DNA of 64,000 nt. It comes from Candidatus Aminicenantes bacterium UBA6072. Its GTDB lineage: Bacteria; Acidobacteriota; Aminicenantia; UBA2199. Made by a program: the position numbers and the translations under genes. Location of the stretch: NCBI GenBank assembly GCA_002436105.1, contig DIXU01000009.1:349178-413177 (forward strand), read 5' to 3'. Each line of letters opens with the position of its first letter. Within the stretch, counting starts at the first letter, position 1. Below the pieces are notes generated by a model. The model was not told where the DNA came from, did no database searches, and saw only the letters and a program-made list of their open reading frames with translations. Below are positions 52,854 to 62,800 of the stretch, piece by piece.

Positions 52854-53446
52854 TCTCAACGACCGCTGCCTTGGTCGCCCTGGAAAAAAAGAACCGCCCG
52901 GTCCTGACCGTCCGGGTCGCGCTGGACAAGCCATTGGCCGTGGGCGACTCCGTGGCCGTCGACGGCGTCTGCCTGACCCTGATCGGGCGGGAAAAGGACC
53001 TGTTGCGCTTCAACCTGGCCGCGCCCACCCTGAAGCTTGCCAATTTCCAGGACCGCCCCAAGGGCTCGCTCCTGAACATCGAGCTGCCGCTGACCCTGAG
53101 CGACCCCCTCGGCGGCCACCTGGTCAGCGGCCACATCGACGGCACGGTACGCCTGCGCTCGATCAACAAGAGCGACGGCAACTCGCGCTTCGCCTTCACC
53201 TTCCGCGAGCGCGAGTGGCGCAAGTTCATCGTGGCCCGCGGCTCGGTGGCGCTCAACGGCGTCAGCCTGACCGTGGCCGAGGTCTCTGCTTCCTGGTTCG
53301 CCGTGGAGCTCATCCCCCAGACCCTGGCCACCACCAACCTGAAGCTACTCCGCGTCGGCGAGCGCGTCAACCTCGAGCTTGATTTTATAGGTAAATACCT
53401 ATACAATTTTTTCAAATCAAATAAAGGCAGATCGGGAGTTATTTGA
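52838..53446 (+). CDS. ribE: Riboflavin synthase (alpha subunit)
   Basis: 202 residues with two lumazine-binding repeats: MFTGLISTTAALVAL, VDGVCLTLIG, GGHLVSGHIDGTVRL, then GSVALNGVSLTVAEV and NLELDFIGKYLYNF. Converts two lumazines to riboflavin. The last 20 codons (from about 53383) switch abruptly to A+T-rich usage and contain a perfect palindrome (53387-53402), so the native 3' end appears to have been replaced at the boundary of the downstream island, without loss of the conserved IGKY. ribBA and ribH are not in the window. Confidence 0.93.
   Translation: MFTGLISTTAALVALEKKNRPVLTVRVALDKPLAVGDSVAVDGVCLTLIGREKDLLRFNLAAPTLKLANFQDRPKGSLLNIELPLTLSDPLGGHLVSGHIDGTVRLRSINKSDGNSRFAFTFREREWRKFIVARGSVALNGVSLTVAEVSASWFAVELIPQTLATTNLKLLRVGERVNLELDFIGKYLYNFFKSNKGRSGVI
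53387..53402. repeat. Perfect palindrome at the ribE/island boundary
   Basis: ATAGGTAAATACCTAT, a 7-2-7 perfect inverted repeat inside the last codons of ribE, at the point where base composition drops. It could be part of an attachment site, or chance within the codons for IGKYLY. The following stretch 53447-53632 contains no recognisable gene. Confidence 0.4.
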
Positions 53447-53632
53447 AACCAACCACTTTCTCTATCCAGTTCATGAGTATGTAGTGGAGTTGGAGATATA
53501 GCGATGAACATCCAACAAGCCGGCCTTCCACAGCTTATTGTGTGCCAAGAGAAATGTGTATTTTAAAAACCAACATCGGACAAGCCACCTACGGTTACTA
53601 TCGCTGCTGTCAGTGTAAATTGAGTACTTAAT

Positions 53633-56311
53633 ATGTCTAATGGAGTGAATCCATCGACTGCTGCCGTTGCGGCCACATCAATCACGCCCACTGCCGACCC
53701 AATCCGCGCGGCTTTAAATGACATTGTTACATGGTCAGAGGATATGCCCGCGTGGCAGCGCGACGCTTTGCGGCGGTTATATGCGCAACAACAGCTCTCA
53801 GAATCTGATGTAGATGAGCTTTTTGTGCTTTGTCGCCAAGATCATGCCTTGTTAGAGGTCGGTGAAGCACCGCTAAGGGCACAACCCCTAAAAGCTAGCC
53901 ATGTTCCCGCAAACCTTAATACGCGGGGCGTTGTTGCTCTGAAATCAATCGGGCACACGAAGAATATAAATGCACTTGCTGACGACCAGACTCTGAATTT
54001 CGCAGAAATGGGGCTAACAATTGTTTATGGTGATAATGGTGCTGGCAAATCGGGCTACGCACGCGTGCTAAAACGCGCGTGCCGAGCTCGCGATCAAGAA
54101 GACATTTTGCCAAACGCATACACCATTCCAAGCGGGAAGCCATCGGCACGAATCAAGTTTTCCTTAGCAAGCAAAGTTCAACCAGAAATCATATGGCAGG
54201 ATGGTGTGGCAACGAGCCCTGAACTTTCAAGTATCAGCGTCTTCGACTCAAAGTGCGCTTCGGTCCAATTGAGCGGACCGAATGAATTGGCATACACACC
54301 TATTCCGCTTCAGTTACTCCAGGCACTGGCAGATCTCGCCCGCAATTTTCACGGCAAATTAAAAGCAAAGAAAAGTGACCTTGAAAGCCAAGTCCCATCA
54401 TTTCGCAAGAAGCCTAAATCACATGAGGGGTCGTCAGTTCACCAATTTATTCTTGGGCTTTCTGAAACGACAGAGACAGCAGCTGTTAATTCTTTGGCAC
54501 AAATATCGAAACACGAAGCACAGCGACTCGAACAGTTAAAGCGCGACCTAGCTTCCGACCCAGTGAAAGAAATCCGCAAACTGAAGGCACTGAAACAGCG
54601 TGTTGAGGAGCTAGAGAAGGTAGTAATTGCTTCTGAGTCTATTCTGCTTCCAGCCAAGGCGGTTGAGTTGCGCCTGCTTTTGGAGATGGTAAAGGAAAGA
54701 GCAACGGCAGCTCAGTTGTCAGCGACTGAATCGTTCAACAAGGAGCCTTTGCCGCAAGCGGGCTCAGAAGTATGGAAAACACTCTGGGAAGCAGCTCGTG
54801 CTTTTTCTACACAAGAGGCTTATCCCGACCTCACATTTCCCTACATAAGCGACGGTGCAGTATGCATTCTTTGTCAGCAACCCTTATCATTGGATGCGGC
54901 AACTCGCCTGGCCTCATTTGAAAAGTTTGTTCAACAAAAGGTCCAGCAGTCATTAGAAGAAGCCCAATGCTCAGTTCAAAAATGGAAAGAATCAATTAAG
55001 CATAGCTATATCACCAAAGAAGCCTTGGCTGAGGTTATAAGGTTTTTGCGCGATGAATTGGACCAGTCATTACTTTGCAGTATGGTCGCTCGCATCCTCA
55101 CAAAAGCACGAGTGCGAATCAGAAATTTCATTGAAGTAACCGACCCAGCTCAAGTGAAAATTCCACATCCGGTAAATCGCATTGCAGTAAAAATTGGCGA
55201 AATCATTGATCATCTGACCGAGCGAATAGACGAGTTCCAAAAGTCATCTGATCCCACTCAACGAAGATTACAAGAGAATGAGATGAACAATCTCGATGAC
55301 CGCGTTTGGCTCGCAAACATCCAAGCTGATGTTGAAGCCGAGATTAACCGACTTAAGAAGATTGCTGCTTTTTCGGCAGCAATGCATGATGCAGATACGA
55401 ACCGCATCACAAGAAAGACGACCGAGTTGTCAAAGTCGCTTGTCACTAATACGATTCGTGATGCGTTCGCAGCTGAAACAACGGCATTGAATATATCGGA
55501 CCGTCGACTCGAACTTACCCAAGAGACGAGCGGCTATGGTTCAACAAAATTCAAAGTTTCGCTAGTCCGCAATCCGAAAGCGAAAGTCGCCAGCGTGTTG
55601 AGCGAAGGTGAGAATCGGTGTGTCGCTTTGGCAGCTTTTCTAGCAGAGCTGTCCACTGCGCACAATAGTTCCGGCATCATCTTCGATGATCCAATTTCGT
55701 CTCTCGACCACAACTACCGAGAATTGGTGGCTGCGAGTTTGGTGAAAGAGGCAGCTAGCGGGCGGCAAGTCATTGTTTTCACCCACGATATTCCCTTTTT
55801 AATGATGCTTGATGAAGAAGCCAGAAAACAAGGCCACTCCCCCCTCTATCAAAGCATGAACAGGGCAGAAGACCGCGCTGGAATCTGCATCCAAGGAGCA
55901 CCATTCAAAGCCAAATCAGTCCCTGAGGTTGTTGCAAAGTTAGAAAGTCGTCTAGCTGCAACAACTGTGCTGCATACGAATGGGCGGCTTGATGAATGGG
56001 CAGAGCAAGTGAAGGCAATTGCCGGAATCCTGCGCGACGGGTGGGAACGTGCAGCAGAAACTTATGTTGCACCTGTTGTCCAACGCTTCAACAATAAGGT
56101 TCATCCAGGTGGGCTCCGTATGCTTACTGTTCTGACCGACCAAGATTTTAAATTACTCAATGATGGATATGCATTTTCCTGCGCTTACTGCCACACAGAC
56201 TCTGCCGCGCTAAATCGGCCTGCTCCTGATCCCGCCAAGATGAAGCTCGAAATTGACCGACTGTGCAACTGGTTCGACAATGTCCACACGCGACAAGAGC
56301 AGAAGAAATAA
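53633..56311 (+). CDS. AAA (RloC/PrrC-like) ATPase with zinc hook, candidate defence protein
   Basis: 892 residues, A+T-richer than its surroundings. SMC-like architecture: helical N-terminus (1-95), Walker A GDNGAGKS (133-140), a long coiled-coil middle interrupted by a zinc-hook-like CILC (Cys411/Cys414), ABC signature region SEGENR, Walker B with Asp685-Asp686 (IIFDDPISSLDH), H-loop His718 (FTHD), and a C-terminal helical domain ending with CAYCH (850-854). The family (AAA_13 class) includes PrrC and RloC anticodon nucleases, but I cannot locate their nuclease triad with confidence. It is followed 88 bp later by an AbiV-like HEPN gene. Absence of an adjacent restriction-modification cluster argues against classical PrrC. 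Confidence 0.75.
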   Translation: MSNGVNPSTAAVAATSITPTADPIRAALNDIVTWSEDMPAWQRDALRRLYAQQQLSESDVDELFVLCRQDHALLEVGEAPLRAQPLKASHVPANLNTRGVVALKSIGHTKNINALADDQTLNFAEMGLTIVYGDNGAGKSGYARVLKRACRARDQEDILPNAYTIPSGKPSARIKFSLASKVQPEIIWQDGVATSPELSSISVFDSKCASVQLSGPNELAYTPIPLQLLQALADLARNFHGKLKAKKSDLESQVPSFRKKPKSHEGSSVHQFILGLSETTETAAVNSLAQISKHEAQRLEQLKRDLASDPVKEIRKLKALKQRVEELEKVVIASESILLPAKAVELRLLLEMVKERATAAQLSATESFNKEPLPQAGSEVWKTLWEAARAFSTQEAYPDLTFPYISDGAVCILCQQPLSLDAATRLASFEKFVQQKVQQSLEEAQCSVQKWKESIKHSYITKEALAEVIRFLRDELDQSLLCSMVARILTKARVRIRNFIEVTDPAQVKIPHPVNRIAVKIGEIIDHLTERIDEFQKSSDPTQRRLQENEMNNLDDRVWLANIQADVEAEINRLKKIAAFSAAMHDADTNRITRKTTELSKSLVTNTIRDAFAAETTALNISDRRLELTQETSGYGSTKFKVSLVRNPKAKVASVLSEGENRCVALAAFLAELSTAHNSSGIIFDDPISSLDHNYRELVAASLVKEAASGRQVIVFTHDIPFLMMLDEEARKQGHSPLYQSMNRAEDRAGICIQGAPFKAKSVPEVVAKLESRLAATTVLHTNGRLDEWAEQVKAIAGILRDGWERAAETYVAPVVQRFNNKVHPGGLRMLTVLTDQDFKLLNDGYAFSCAYCHTDSAALNRPAPDPAKMKLEIDRLCNWFDNVHTRQEQKK

Positions 56312-56399
56312 TGAAATAAGGCATATGTGATCTGGGAAATAAAGAGAGGATTTTCTGGAAGATTGCGTGGTTAAATTGCAAATTAACTAAAAGGATACC

Positions 56400-57557
56400 A
56401 TGAAGCCTAAAAATGATATTCACAAGAAACATCTAAAAAAGGCGATGCAAGCTTGTGTCGAAAACGGGGAACGCCTACTCCATGATGCAGAATGGTTGAG
56501 CGATGATGGATCAACGACAGCTGTTGCACTTTGCATTCTTGCTCAAGAGGAGTTTGCAAAGTCATTCCTCCTCTATCTTATTCACGAAGGAATAATCCCG
56601 TGGACTTCAAAAGTGTGTGTGTCATTGCATAATCACAGATACAAACAGCTTTTTGGACTCATCATGGAGTGGCTCAGCCCTTCGGACGACGAGTTTATAT
56701 CGAGGATTGAGAAAGGGCCTATAGATCCCTCCTTACCTCAAAATATTGTAGATGCAATAAAACTGTATGTTGAGAAAGTGCAACCTCAAGGACATATTGC
56801 TTGTCCACCAACTGCAAGCGATCCGGAAGCCAGAGACATTGCATATGGAAATCGCGACAATATGAAGCAGGATGCTCTTTATGTACGGCTATCTAAAGAT
56901 GGAGAAGTAATCAGCGTCCCAACGAAATTTCCTCCAAAGATAGTCAAAGCAGAGCTTGACAAAGCCCAAAGACTTAACAAACTGGTTAGTCCACTTCGTG
57001 AAGGGGAGCTTGGTACGAGCCTAGACTATCAATTGTTTTTAGAAACCATTAAATTCCTTTTGCTCGAAAAAAGAGAGCGACCTTTCTTGATACTTAAAGA
57101 ATCAAAATTTCGCGGATCTGTGACCGCACCAAATGGAGTTCTATGGCCACATTCAATAGAATTACTAATCGAGAACATATCATACGAACAAGCTACTTGT
57201 GTTTCCGGGAAGACCTATATATTCCTTGATTCAGCAATCGTACATCCTTCATTTCTTCTTGGCCAGTTTGTGATTGAACCTTATTCCACCCGATTATATA
57301 GATTCTTCTTGTCAGAGGAAACATATTCAAACGCATTGTCTCCGTCGCATGAACTTACACTATATGCCGATCTCGAATATCATGGAAAAAAATCAAGCTT
57401 AAAATATCATGCATCCATAAGGAGCAAGTATGATCCAATCATCGGGATTTTTAGAGAAGAATTAACAGACACGATTGATTCAATAAACAAGAAATCGCCC
57501 AAAAAAAGAAAACTGGAAACAAAGTGGATGTGGCCAACAAAAACCAAAATACACTAG
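56400..57557 (+). CDS. AbiV-like HEPN-domain protein, candidate effector
   Basis: 385 residues, about 40% G+C. The N-terminal 95 residues match the AbiV/HEPN pattern: an Asp/Ala-rich first helix (LLHDAEWLSDD), A-x-x-x-L-A-x-E-E-x-x-K at residues 43-54 (ALCILAQEEFAK), and a basic-histidine segment HNHRYK at 77-82 that may supply the RNase residues. The remaining 290 residues (beta-rich, VSGKTYIFLDSAIVHPSF) match no family I know and may be a sensor domain. Downstream of the AAA ATPase on the same strand. AbiV causes abortive infection in Lactococcus; this protein is about twice as long. Confidence 0.6.
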   Translation: MKPKNDIHKKHLKKAMQACVENGERLLHDAEWLSDDGSTTAVALCILAQEEFAKSFLLYLIHEGIIPWTSKVCVSLHNHRYKQLFGLIMEWLSPSDDEFISRIEKGPIDPSLPQNIVDAIKLYVEKVQPQGHIACPPTASDPEARDIAYGNRDNMKQDALYVRLSKDGEVISVPTKFPPKIVKAELDKAQRLNKLVSPLREGELGTSLDYQLFLETIKFLLLEKRERPFLILKESKFRGSVTAPNGVLWPHSIELLIENISYEQATCVSGKTYIFLDSAIVHPSFLLGQFVIEPYSTRLYRFFLSEETYSNALSPSHELTLYADLEYHGKKSSLKYHASIRSKYDPIIGIFREELTDTIDSINKKSPKKRKLETKWMWPTKTKIH

Positions 57558-57607
57558 TTTATTGTTCGATAAACGTTGAGTCGACAATTTTTAAGGAGAG
57601 GAGCAAG

Positions 57608-57732
57608 GGGACGGTTCCTGTATTCTTGACATCTTGTGGCTTGACCAGAACGATTCAAGTGAGCCCGGCAATGGACGCATCTCCGGTTGTTCGTTTGCAG
57701 ATCCACAACGAGATTCAATTGGACCATTTTCC
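57608..57732 (+). repeat. Diverged direct repeat, copy B
   Basis: From GGACGG through ATTCTTGACATCTTG and GATTCAAGTGAGCCC to CCATTTTCC, this segment matches copy A at 58345-58462 in the same orientation with about two thirds identity and small indels. It lies in the 332-bp gene-free interval 57558-57889. The stretch AAGGGGACGGTTCC at its start resembles sequence seen next to REP-type elements (weak inference). Confidence 0.55.
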
Positions 57733-57889
57733 TGCAAGGCATTCCCGCCCACTCATTGATATGAACGTGTAATTCGGCCCGAATTTTTCCGGAGTAAAAT
57801 TGAATATTGGAACTTGAAATCGAACATGTCACTTCCCTTGACATTTTTTTGTTGGCACATAAAATCAAATCAAAAACGGGGAGGGCAAA

Positions 57890-58336
57890 ATGAAATTCAT
57901 AAAAGCCGTATTCATTCTGGGTTTGCTGGGTGTTGCAGGTTTCCTTATCGTCAAGAAAATTGATTGGAAGCCGGAAAAGTCACAATATGATATTCAACGT
58001 GAATATAACATTACTTGCCAGCGCATCCTGGATATTACCAGGGCGCTTGATGAGTCCTTTGAAGAAGCAGCCGTCATTCCCAGGGCGGACTATGTTTATG
58101 AATTAAAGGATTACATCGTTCGCTATGCGCAGAACCTCGTTTTAAAAGACGCATGGGGACAAGATCTTCTGTTCAAACTCGGTGACATGGGAAATTTTTA
58201 TGTGGCAAGCGCCGGGAGCGATATGATTTTTGATGGATTTGATCAAAAGGGAGAGTTTACGGATTATAATGGTCAGGATGTCATCATGGAAAGGGTTGCG
58301 TGGCTCTTGTATCCCAAAAATCGGCCCGGTGTCTGA
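57890..58336 (+). CDS. GspG-like (pseudopilin C-terminal domain) membrane protein
   Basis: 148 residues, low G+C. N-terminal membrane helix (VFILGLLGVAGFLIV) without a prepilin cleavage motif, a helical linker, then the GspG-type C-domain: KDAWGQDLLFKLGD, FYVASAGSDMIFDGFDQ, FTDYNGQDVI. Same class as the protein at 15349-15720 but longer. GGGAGG at 5 nt before ATG. Flanked by two diverged direct repeats (57608-57732, 58345-58462), as if it were a mobile or duplicated cassette. Confidence 0.65.
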   Translation: MKFIKAVFILGLLGVAGFLIVKKIDWKPEKSQYDIQREYNITCQRILDITRALDESFEEAAVIPRADYVYELKDYIVRYAQNLVLKDAWGQDLLFKLGDMGNFYVASAGSDMIFDGFDQKGEFTDYNGQDVIMERVAWLLYPKNRPGV

Positions 58337-58344
58337 CAATTCGA

Positions 58345-58462
58345 GGACGGCTTGCATTCTTGACAACTTGCAGTTAACCGGGGTGATTCAATTGAGCCCT
58401 GTGATAGATGCACCCTGGACTGTTCAGTTCCAGATCAGCAAAGAGATCCGATTTTGCTATTT
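58345..58462 (+). repeat. Diverged direct repeat, copy A
   Basis: Matches copy B (57608-57732): GGACGG, ATTCTTGACAACTTG, GATTCAATTGAGCCC, GAGATCCGATTTT. It ends exactly at the stop codon of the CAP-domain gene (58457-58459), which marks the right boundary of the low-G+C island. Confidence 0.55.
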
Positions 58463-59626
58463 CCCCGGTTTTTTGTTGCCCAGGATGGCCACGATGAAAT
58501 AGTTCCCCGGCAGCCCCTCGGCCAGGGGATAGAAAACGTCGATGCCGAGGGAGCGGATATTGGCGTTGCCGGCGATCATTTTCGCGATATCCCCGGGAAC
58601 CGCTTGCAGGGCGTTGGCCTGGTACACCGAAAAAAAGCTGTAGTCGGCCTTGCCGTGCGGGACATCGCCGGGGGAGCGGTAAAAAGCCCGGGTGATCTCC
58701 GCCGCCAGTCTGGCCAGGCGGGAATCCGCTGTCGTGCCGCGGGTGGCATTCAGGGCCCTGAAGACGAAGTCGTCCATGACGCCGGACATGCCCGGGGCGT
58801 CGCGTAGGTCGGGGAAGAGCAGCAGGGACAGGGCATAGGTGCCGCCGGGGTTGCGGGCCGTGCGCCCGAACGTCATCCCCACCGACCAATGGAGCAGCCG
58901 CATCCCCTGTAATTCCCCGAGTATCCTGAGCATGCCTGCATCCAGGTCGGTGAAATTCAGGTTGAGAACGGCGGCCGACCCAAAGGATTCAGGGATCGCC
59001 GGCTGAGGCTGGCCCTGCAGGAACAGCGCCGCTGACCGCCGGCAGAATTCCCGCATTTCGCCCGCAGTGCTCTCCGGCAAGGCCATCCTGCCGTTGAAGC
59101 GGATGCTGAGCCTTCTTGCCATTTCACGTTCCGCTTCTTCCCGGGCAAGGGGTTCGAAAAGAGTGCCGAATTCCTGCGTGACAAAATACATGTCCCCGGT
59201 TTTGCCGATCCCGACCCCCAGGTGGGTGAAATCCCCGTCCAGGATGTTTTCCCGGTGCTCCGGGCTGGCCAGCAGCGCCTCATGAAAAAAGCGGACGACG
59301 AAGGTCTCGCTTTTGGCCACGTTCTCGCCGACCTTGCTGAAATACACGCCGGCCCGGGCCGCGCGCTCATCCAGCTTTTCGTAGCCGGGAAAATCATGGC
59401 CGAGCCTGTTCTCGTCCATCATTTTCCGGCTGTGGGCGCGGGCCATGGCGCGTAGCAGCGGATCGAAGCGCAGCTCGGTCAATCCCCGGCCGCTTCTTTC
59501 CCGGTTGACCAGCAGGAGCAGCTTGTCTTCCATTTGCTCGGGGCTGAGCCCCAGGTCCTCCACCTGCTGTCCGGCCAGCGCCAGGCACAGCCACAGCAAT
59601 CCCAGGGCAATTTTCATTCGCGGCAT
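58457..59626 (-). CDS. CAP-domain (SCP-like) secreted protein
   Basis: 389 residues from ATG 59626. Signal peptide (about 5-20, IALGLLWLCLALAGQ) and a CAP domain (about 25-160): LLLLVNRERSGRGLTELRFD, MARAHSRKMMDENRLGHDFP, VGENVAKSETF, SPEHRENILDGDFTHLGVGI, FVTQEFG, the typical SCP/PR1 bacterial signature. A C-terminal domain of about 220 residues is unassigned. Start chosen because ATG 59626 lies seven bases after a TAGAAT -10; the frame to 59662 overlaps the -35. Role of bacterial CAP proteins is unknown. Confidence 0.85.
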   Translation of the reverse strand: MPRMKIALGLLWLCLALAGQQVEDLGLSPEQMEDKLLLLVNRERSGRGLTELRFDPLLRAMARAHSRKMMDENRLGHDFPGYEKLDERAARAGVYFSKVGENVAKSETFVVRFFHEALLASPEHRENILDGDFTHLGVGIGKTGDMYFVTQEFGTLFEPLAREEAEREMARRLSIRFNGRMALPESTAGEMREFCRRSAALFLQGQPQPAIPESFGSAAVLNLNFTDLDAGMLRILGELQGMRLLHWSVGMTFGRTARNPGGTYALSLLLFPDLRDAPGMSGVMDDFVFRALNATRGTTADSRLARLAAEITRAFYRSPGDVPHGKADYSFFSVYQANALQAVPGDIAKMIAGNANIRSLGIDVFYPLAEGLPGNYFIVAILGNKKPGK

Positions 59627-59633
59627 TGGGATG

Positions 59634-59662
59634 ATTCTAGGGGCTCGGCGGGAAAAAGTCAA
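59634..59662 (-). promoter_or_regulatory. Leaderless promoter of the CAP-domain gene
   Basis: Minus-strand TTGACT (59657-59662), 17 bp, TAGAAT (59634-59639), seven bases, ATG at 59626. Confidence 0.65.
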
Positions 59663-59746
59663 AAAACGGGAGCGGCGCGGCAGTCAGGAAATACAATAAA
59701 ATGTCTTCGCCACCCAAAGTTTTCTTTTTGCCGAGAGTTTTTATGA

Positions 59747-59752
59747 TAGAAT
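59747..59752 (+). promoter_or_regulatory. Extended -10 upstream of the modular secreted protein
   Basis: TGATAGAAT (hexamer 59747-59752) is an extended -10 without a good -35. It lies seven bases before the ATG of an 11-codon ORF (59760) and about 110 bp before the large gene. Confidence 0.5.
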
Positions 59753-59759
59753 CCCGGAT

Positions 59760-59795
59760 ATGCCTGAAATGCCGGCGGAGATCGATGAACGATGA
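59760..59795 (+). CDS. Putative 11-codon leaderless ORF
   Basis: ATG CCT GAA ATG ... CGA TGA encodes MPEMPAEIDER. It sits in the leader of the large secreted-protein gene at the spacing seen for the leaderless genes in this window. It may be a leader peptide or a chance ORF; conservation in relatives would decide. Confidence 0.25.
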   Translation: MPEMPAEIDER

Positions 59796-59862
59796 ACACG
59801 TTCCGGGATTGACTGTGCATCGCCCTCAATCATGTCCATCGGGTTTTTCCAGGGGGAACACC

Positions 59863-62800
59863 ATGAGAACAAATCGGAATTTGAAGATTTCTCTTTGCCT
59901 GATCGCCGCGTGGTTCGCGCTGTCATTTTTCCCGGCCGCCGCCTTGGAGGGCCAAGCGATAATCCTTTATATGGCAGAGAATGGAAAAATATTGAGCCCG
60001 GCTCCTGAAACCGGCGGAACTTCGCACAATGTCGGCTACAGCTCCGGGTTCCTCGCCTGGACCGGGTCCGGCGTGCTCTCCGGAGACATCAACGGCTCCA
60101 GTTATACTTTTCATGTTTACGCCAACAGCGCCGGCAGCACGGCTTTTCGCGCCGACCTGAAGATCAATGACGCCCTCGTGGCCACAACGTCGTTCACTGT
60201 CGAATCGAATTTGTTCCTGCCTTATGGCGGGACCGTCACCGGCATCGACCCATCGCTCTCGGGGACATCCACAGTGACTTTGGAGATCTATCACATTGGC
60301 GGTGCCATGGGCAGCATCTTGTGGGGAGATTTTGGCTTGGACGATTCGTATGTCGTGCTGCCGGGCCAGGTGAATCCCACCATTTCAGGAACCGTCCTTG
60401 AGGATGGAACGCCTCTGGCCGGAGTGACCATGAATGGATTGCCCGGCAATCCAGTCACCGACGGCTCCGGCCAATACTCTGCCATCGTCGATTACGGCTG
60501 GTCCGGCACGGTGAGCCCCACCTTGAACGGACGCCTTTTTTCTCCGGCCAATCGGGAGTATTCTTCCGTGACCTCGGATCACACCGGCCAGGACTATTCT
60601 TCCATTCCCGGATTCGCCATGTATTTGGAGAACTCGAGCGGCTTGTCTCATGTCCCAGCCTCTGGAAGTTCTGGCATGACGGGAATTTATTCCGGGATAC
60701 TATCCTGGACAGGATGGGTCTACGGCGATGTGGACGGAACCAGTTATCTTTTTCACCTCTATGCGGCCACGCAAGGAACGGAAACCACAATCCAGGCTGA
60801 CCTGAAAATCAACGGCACCCTCGTCGCTTCCTCCATGTTCACGACCAATTCCGGCACCGCGGAACTGTACGAGCTGGCAGTGAGCGGGCTCAATCCCGAG
60901 TCTTCAGGCTTGACGGAGGTGCGGCTCGAGATCAGCCGCGTCAGCGGCGACATGGGTGAAATCCATTGGGGGGATTTCGGGCCCGATGATTCTTACGTGC
61001 TGCTGCCTGGCGAACTGGAGCGGCGCACCATATCGGGGCATGTGCTGCAGGGGACGGCGCCACTGGCGGGAGTGGTCATGAACGGGCTGCCGGGCGGCCC
61101 GATGACAGACGCCACCGGCTACTACTCCGATTCGGTGTACTACGGCTGGTACGGAACGGTCATTCCCGCCATGACCGGTTTCTCCTTTTCCCCCGGGCAA
61201 CGAGAATACTTCGACGTCACTGTCGATCAAACAGAGCAGGATTATGCCGCTTCGCTGCTAATCTACTCCATCACTGGAACGATCACCCTGGATGGGGTGC
61301 CGCTGCCGGGAGTGGTCATGAACGGGCTCCCCGGCAATCCGGTGACCGATGCCACAGGATTCTATGCCTCGGCGGTTGGGTATGGCTGGTCGGGAACGGT
61401 GACGCCGGCCTTGTCCGGGCACAGCTTCTCGCCGGCCAGCCGAACCTACGAATCAGTAACCACCCCGCAAACCGGCCAGAATTTCGCCGCCAGCATCAAT
61501 ACTTTTCTTATTTCCGGAAGGGTTTTGCTCACAAGTGGAGAGCCCTTGAGCGGGGTTTTACTGTCCGGGCTGCCTGGGGACCCGGTCACAGACGGAAGCG
61601 GGAATTATTCAGCCAGGGTTCCCTTTGATTCGACGATTGAAATTCGTCCGATCAAGGCGGGTTACATGTTCAATCCGGGTGCGCGTTCATATTACAATGT
61701 TTCCCAGGATCACTCCGATCAGAATTTCGACGCCTGGTGGGTCGGTTACAAAGTGACTTTCCTGGCCGGGGAGCATGGCAGCCTTCAGGGTGAAACCGTC
61801 CAGTATGTGGAGTGGGAAGGCCAAACCAGCCCCGTCACCGCAGTGGGTGACACGGGGTACATCCTTGCAAATTGGACCGTCGGTGAAGATACCTTTACCG
61901 ACAATCCCCTCACTGTTTATTACGTCAGGGACGATATGACTGTGACGGCCAATTTCACACTCGCAACCTACAGGGTTCGCATCCTCCCGAAAGAAGGAGG
62001 GACAATTTCCGGAGATCCTGTGCAGTATGTGACTCATGGACATGACTGCGCTCCGGTCACCGCAGTCGCTGAAGACGGTTTCTATTTCAGGGAGTGGAGC
62101 GGCGACTATTCCGGTTCGGAAAATCCGCTGACCCTCCGCAATGTGACGGGCGAAATGCTGGTTTATGCCAATTTCGGGCTGGCCCCCATTCCGCCATCGG
62201 AACGACAGGCCCTAATCGATCTTTACAACGCCACCAACGGGGATTCCTGGAATAACAATTCCGGCTGGAAGGAGCCCCCGCTTCATACCGACGGCTTCGC
62301 CATGCCGGGCACGGAGGGAGGTTGGTTCGGCGTGGACATCTATCCTTTCGTGCGCGAGATCACTTTTTTCAGCAACAACCTCAACGGAACGCTTCCTGCG
62401 AGCCTGGGCAACCTCACGCATTTGCAAGGATTGATGATTAAAAAAAATTCAGTGCATGGACCCATTCCCCCTGAGATCGGTCAACTGCCCGAATTATGGA
62501 TTATAAACATTTCAGGAAACCAATTCTCAGAAGCCTTTCCCGCGGCATTCACCAATCTGGTGAATTTGAATCCGGATTGGACCGATTTTTCCTATAATGC
62601 GCTGCATGCCTCCGATCCGGAAATATTAGCCTTCCTCAATATAAAGGATCCCGATTGGGCCGCATCCCAGACCATCGCCCCGGACAATATCCTGTCCATT
62701 CCGGTCAACTCGACGACCATCAACCTGACCTGGGATCCAATTCCGTTCACAACCGGCGCTGGAGGATATAGAATTTTCGTGGGCACCGCCTCCGGAGGTC

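Noticed and set aside
53633..56311. Direct assignment of the ATPase as RloC or PrrC anticodon nuclease
   Set aside because: ATPase core and CxxC hook fit, but I could not identify the nuclease triad with confidence and there is no linked restriction-modification system.
57524..57772. 82-codon plus-strand frame after the HEPN gene
   Set aside because: Overlaps the diverged direct repeat; the corresponding frame in the other copy is not kept in the same context, so it looks non-coding.
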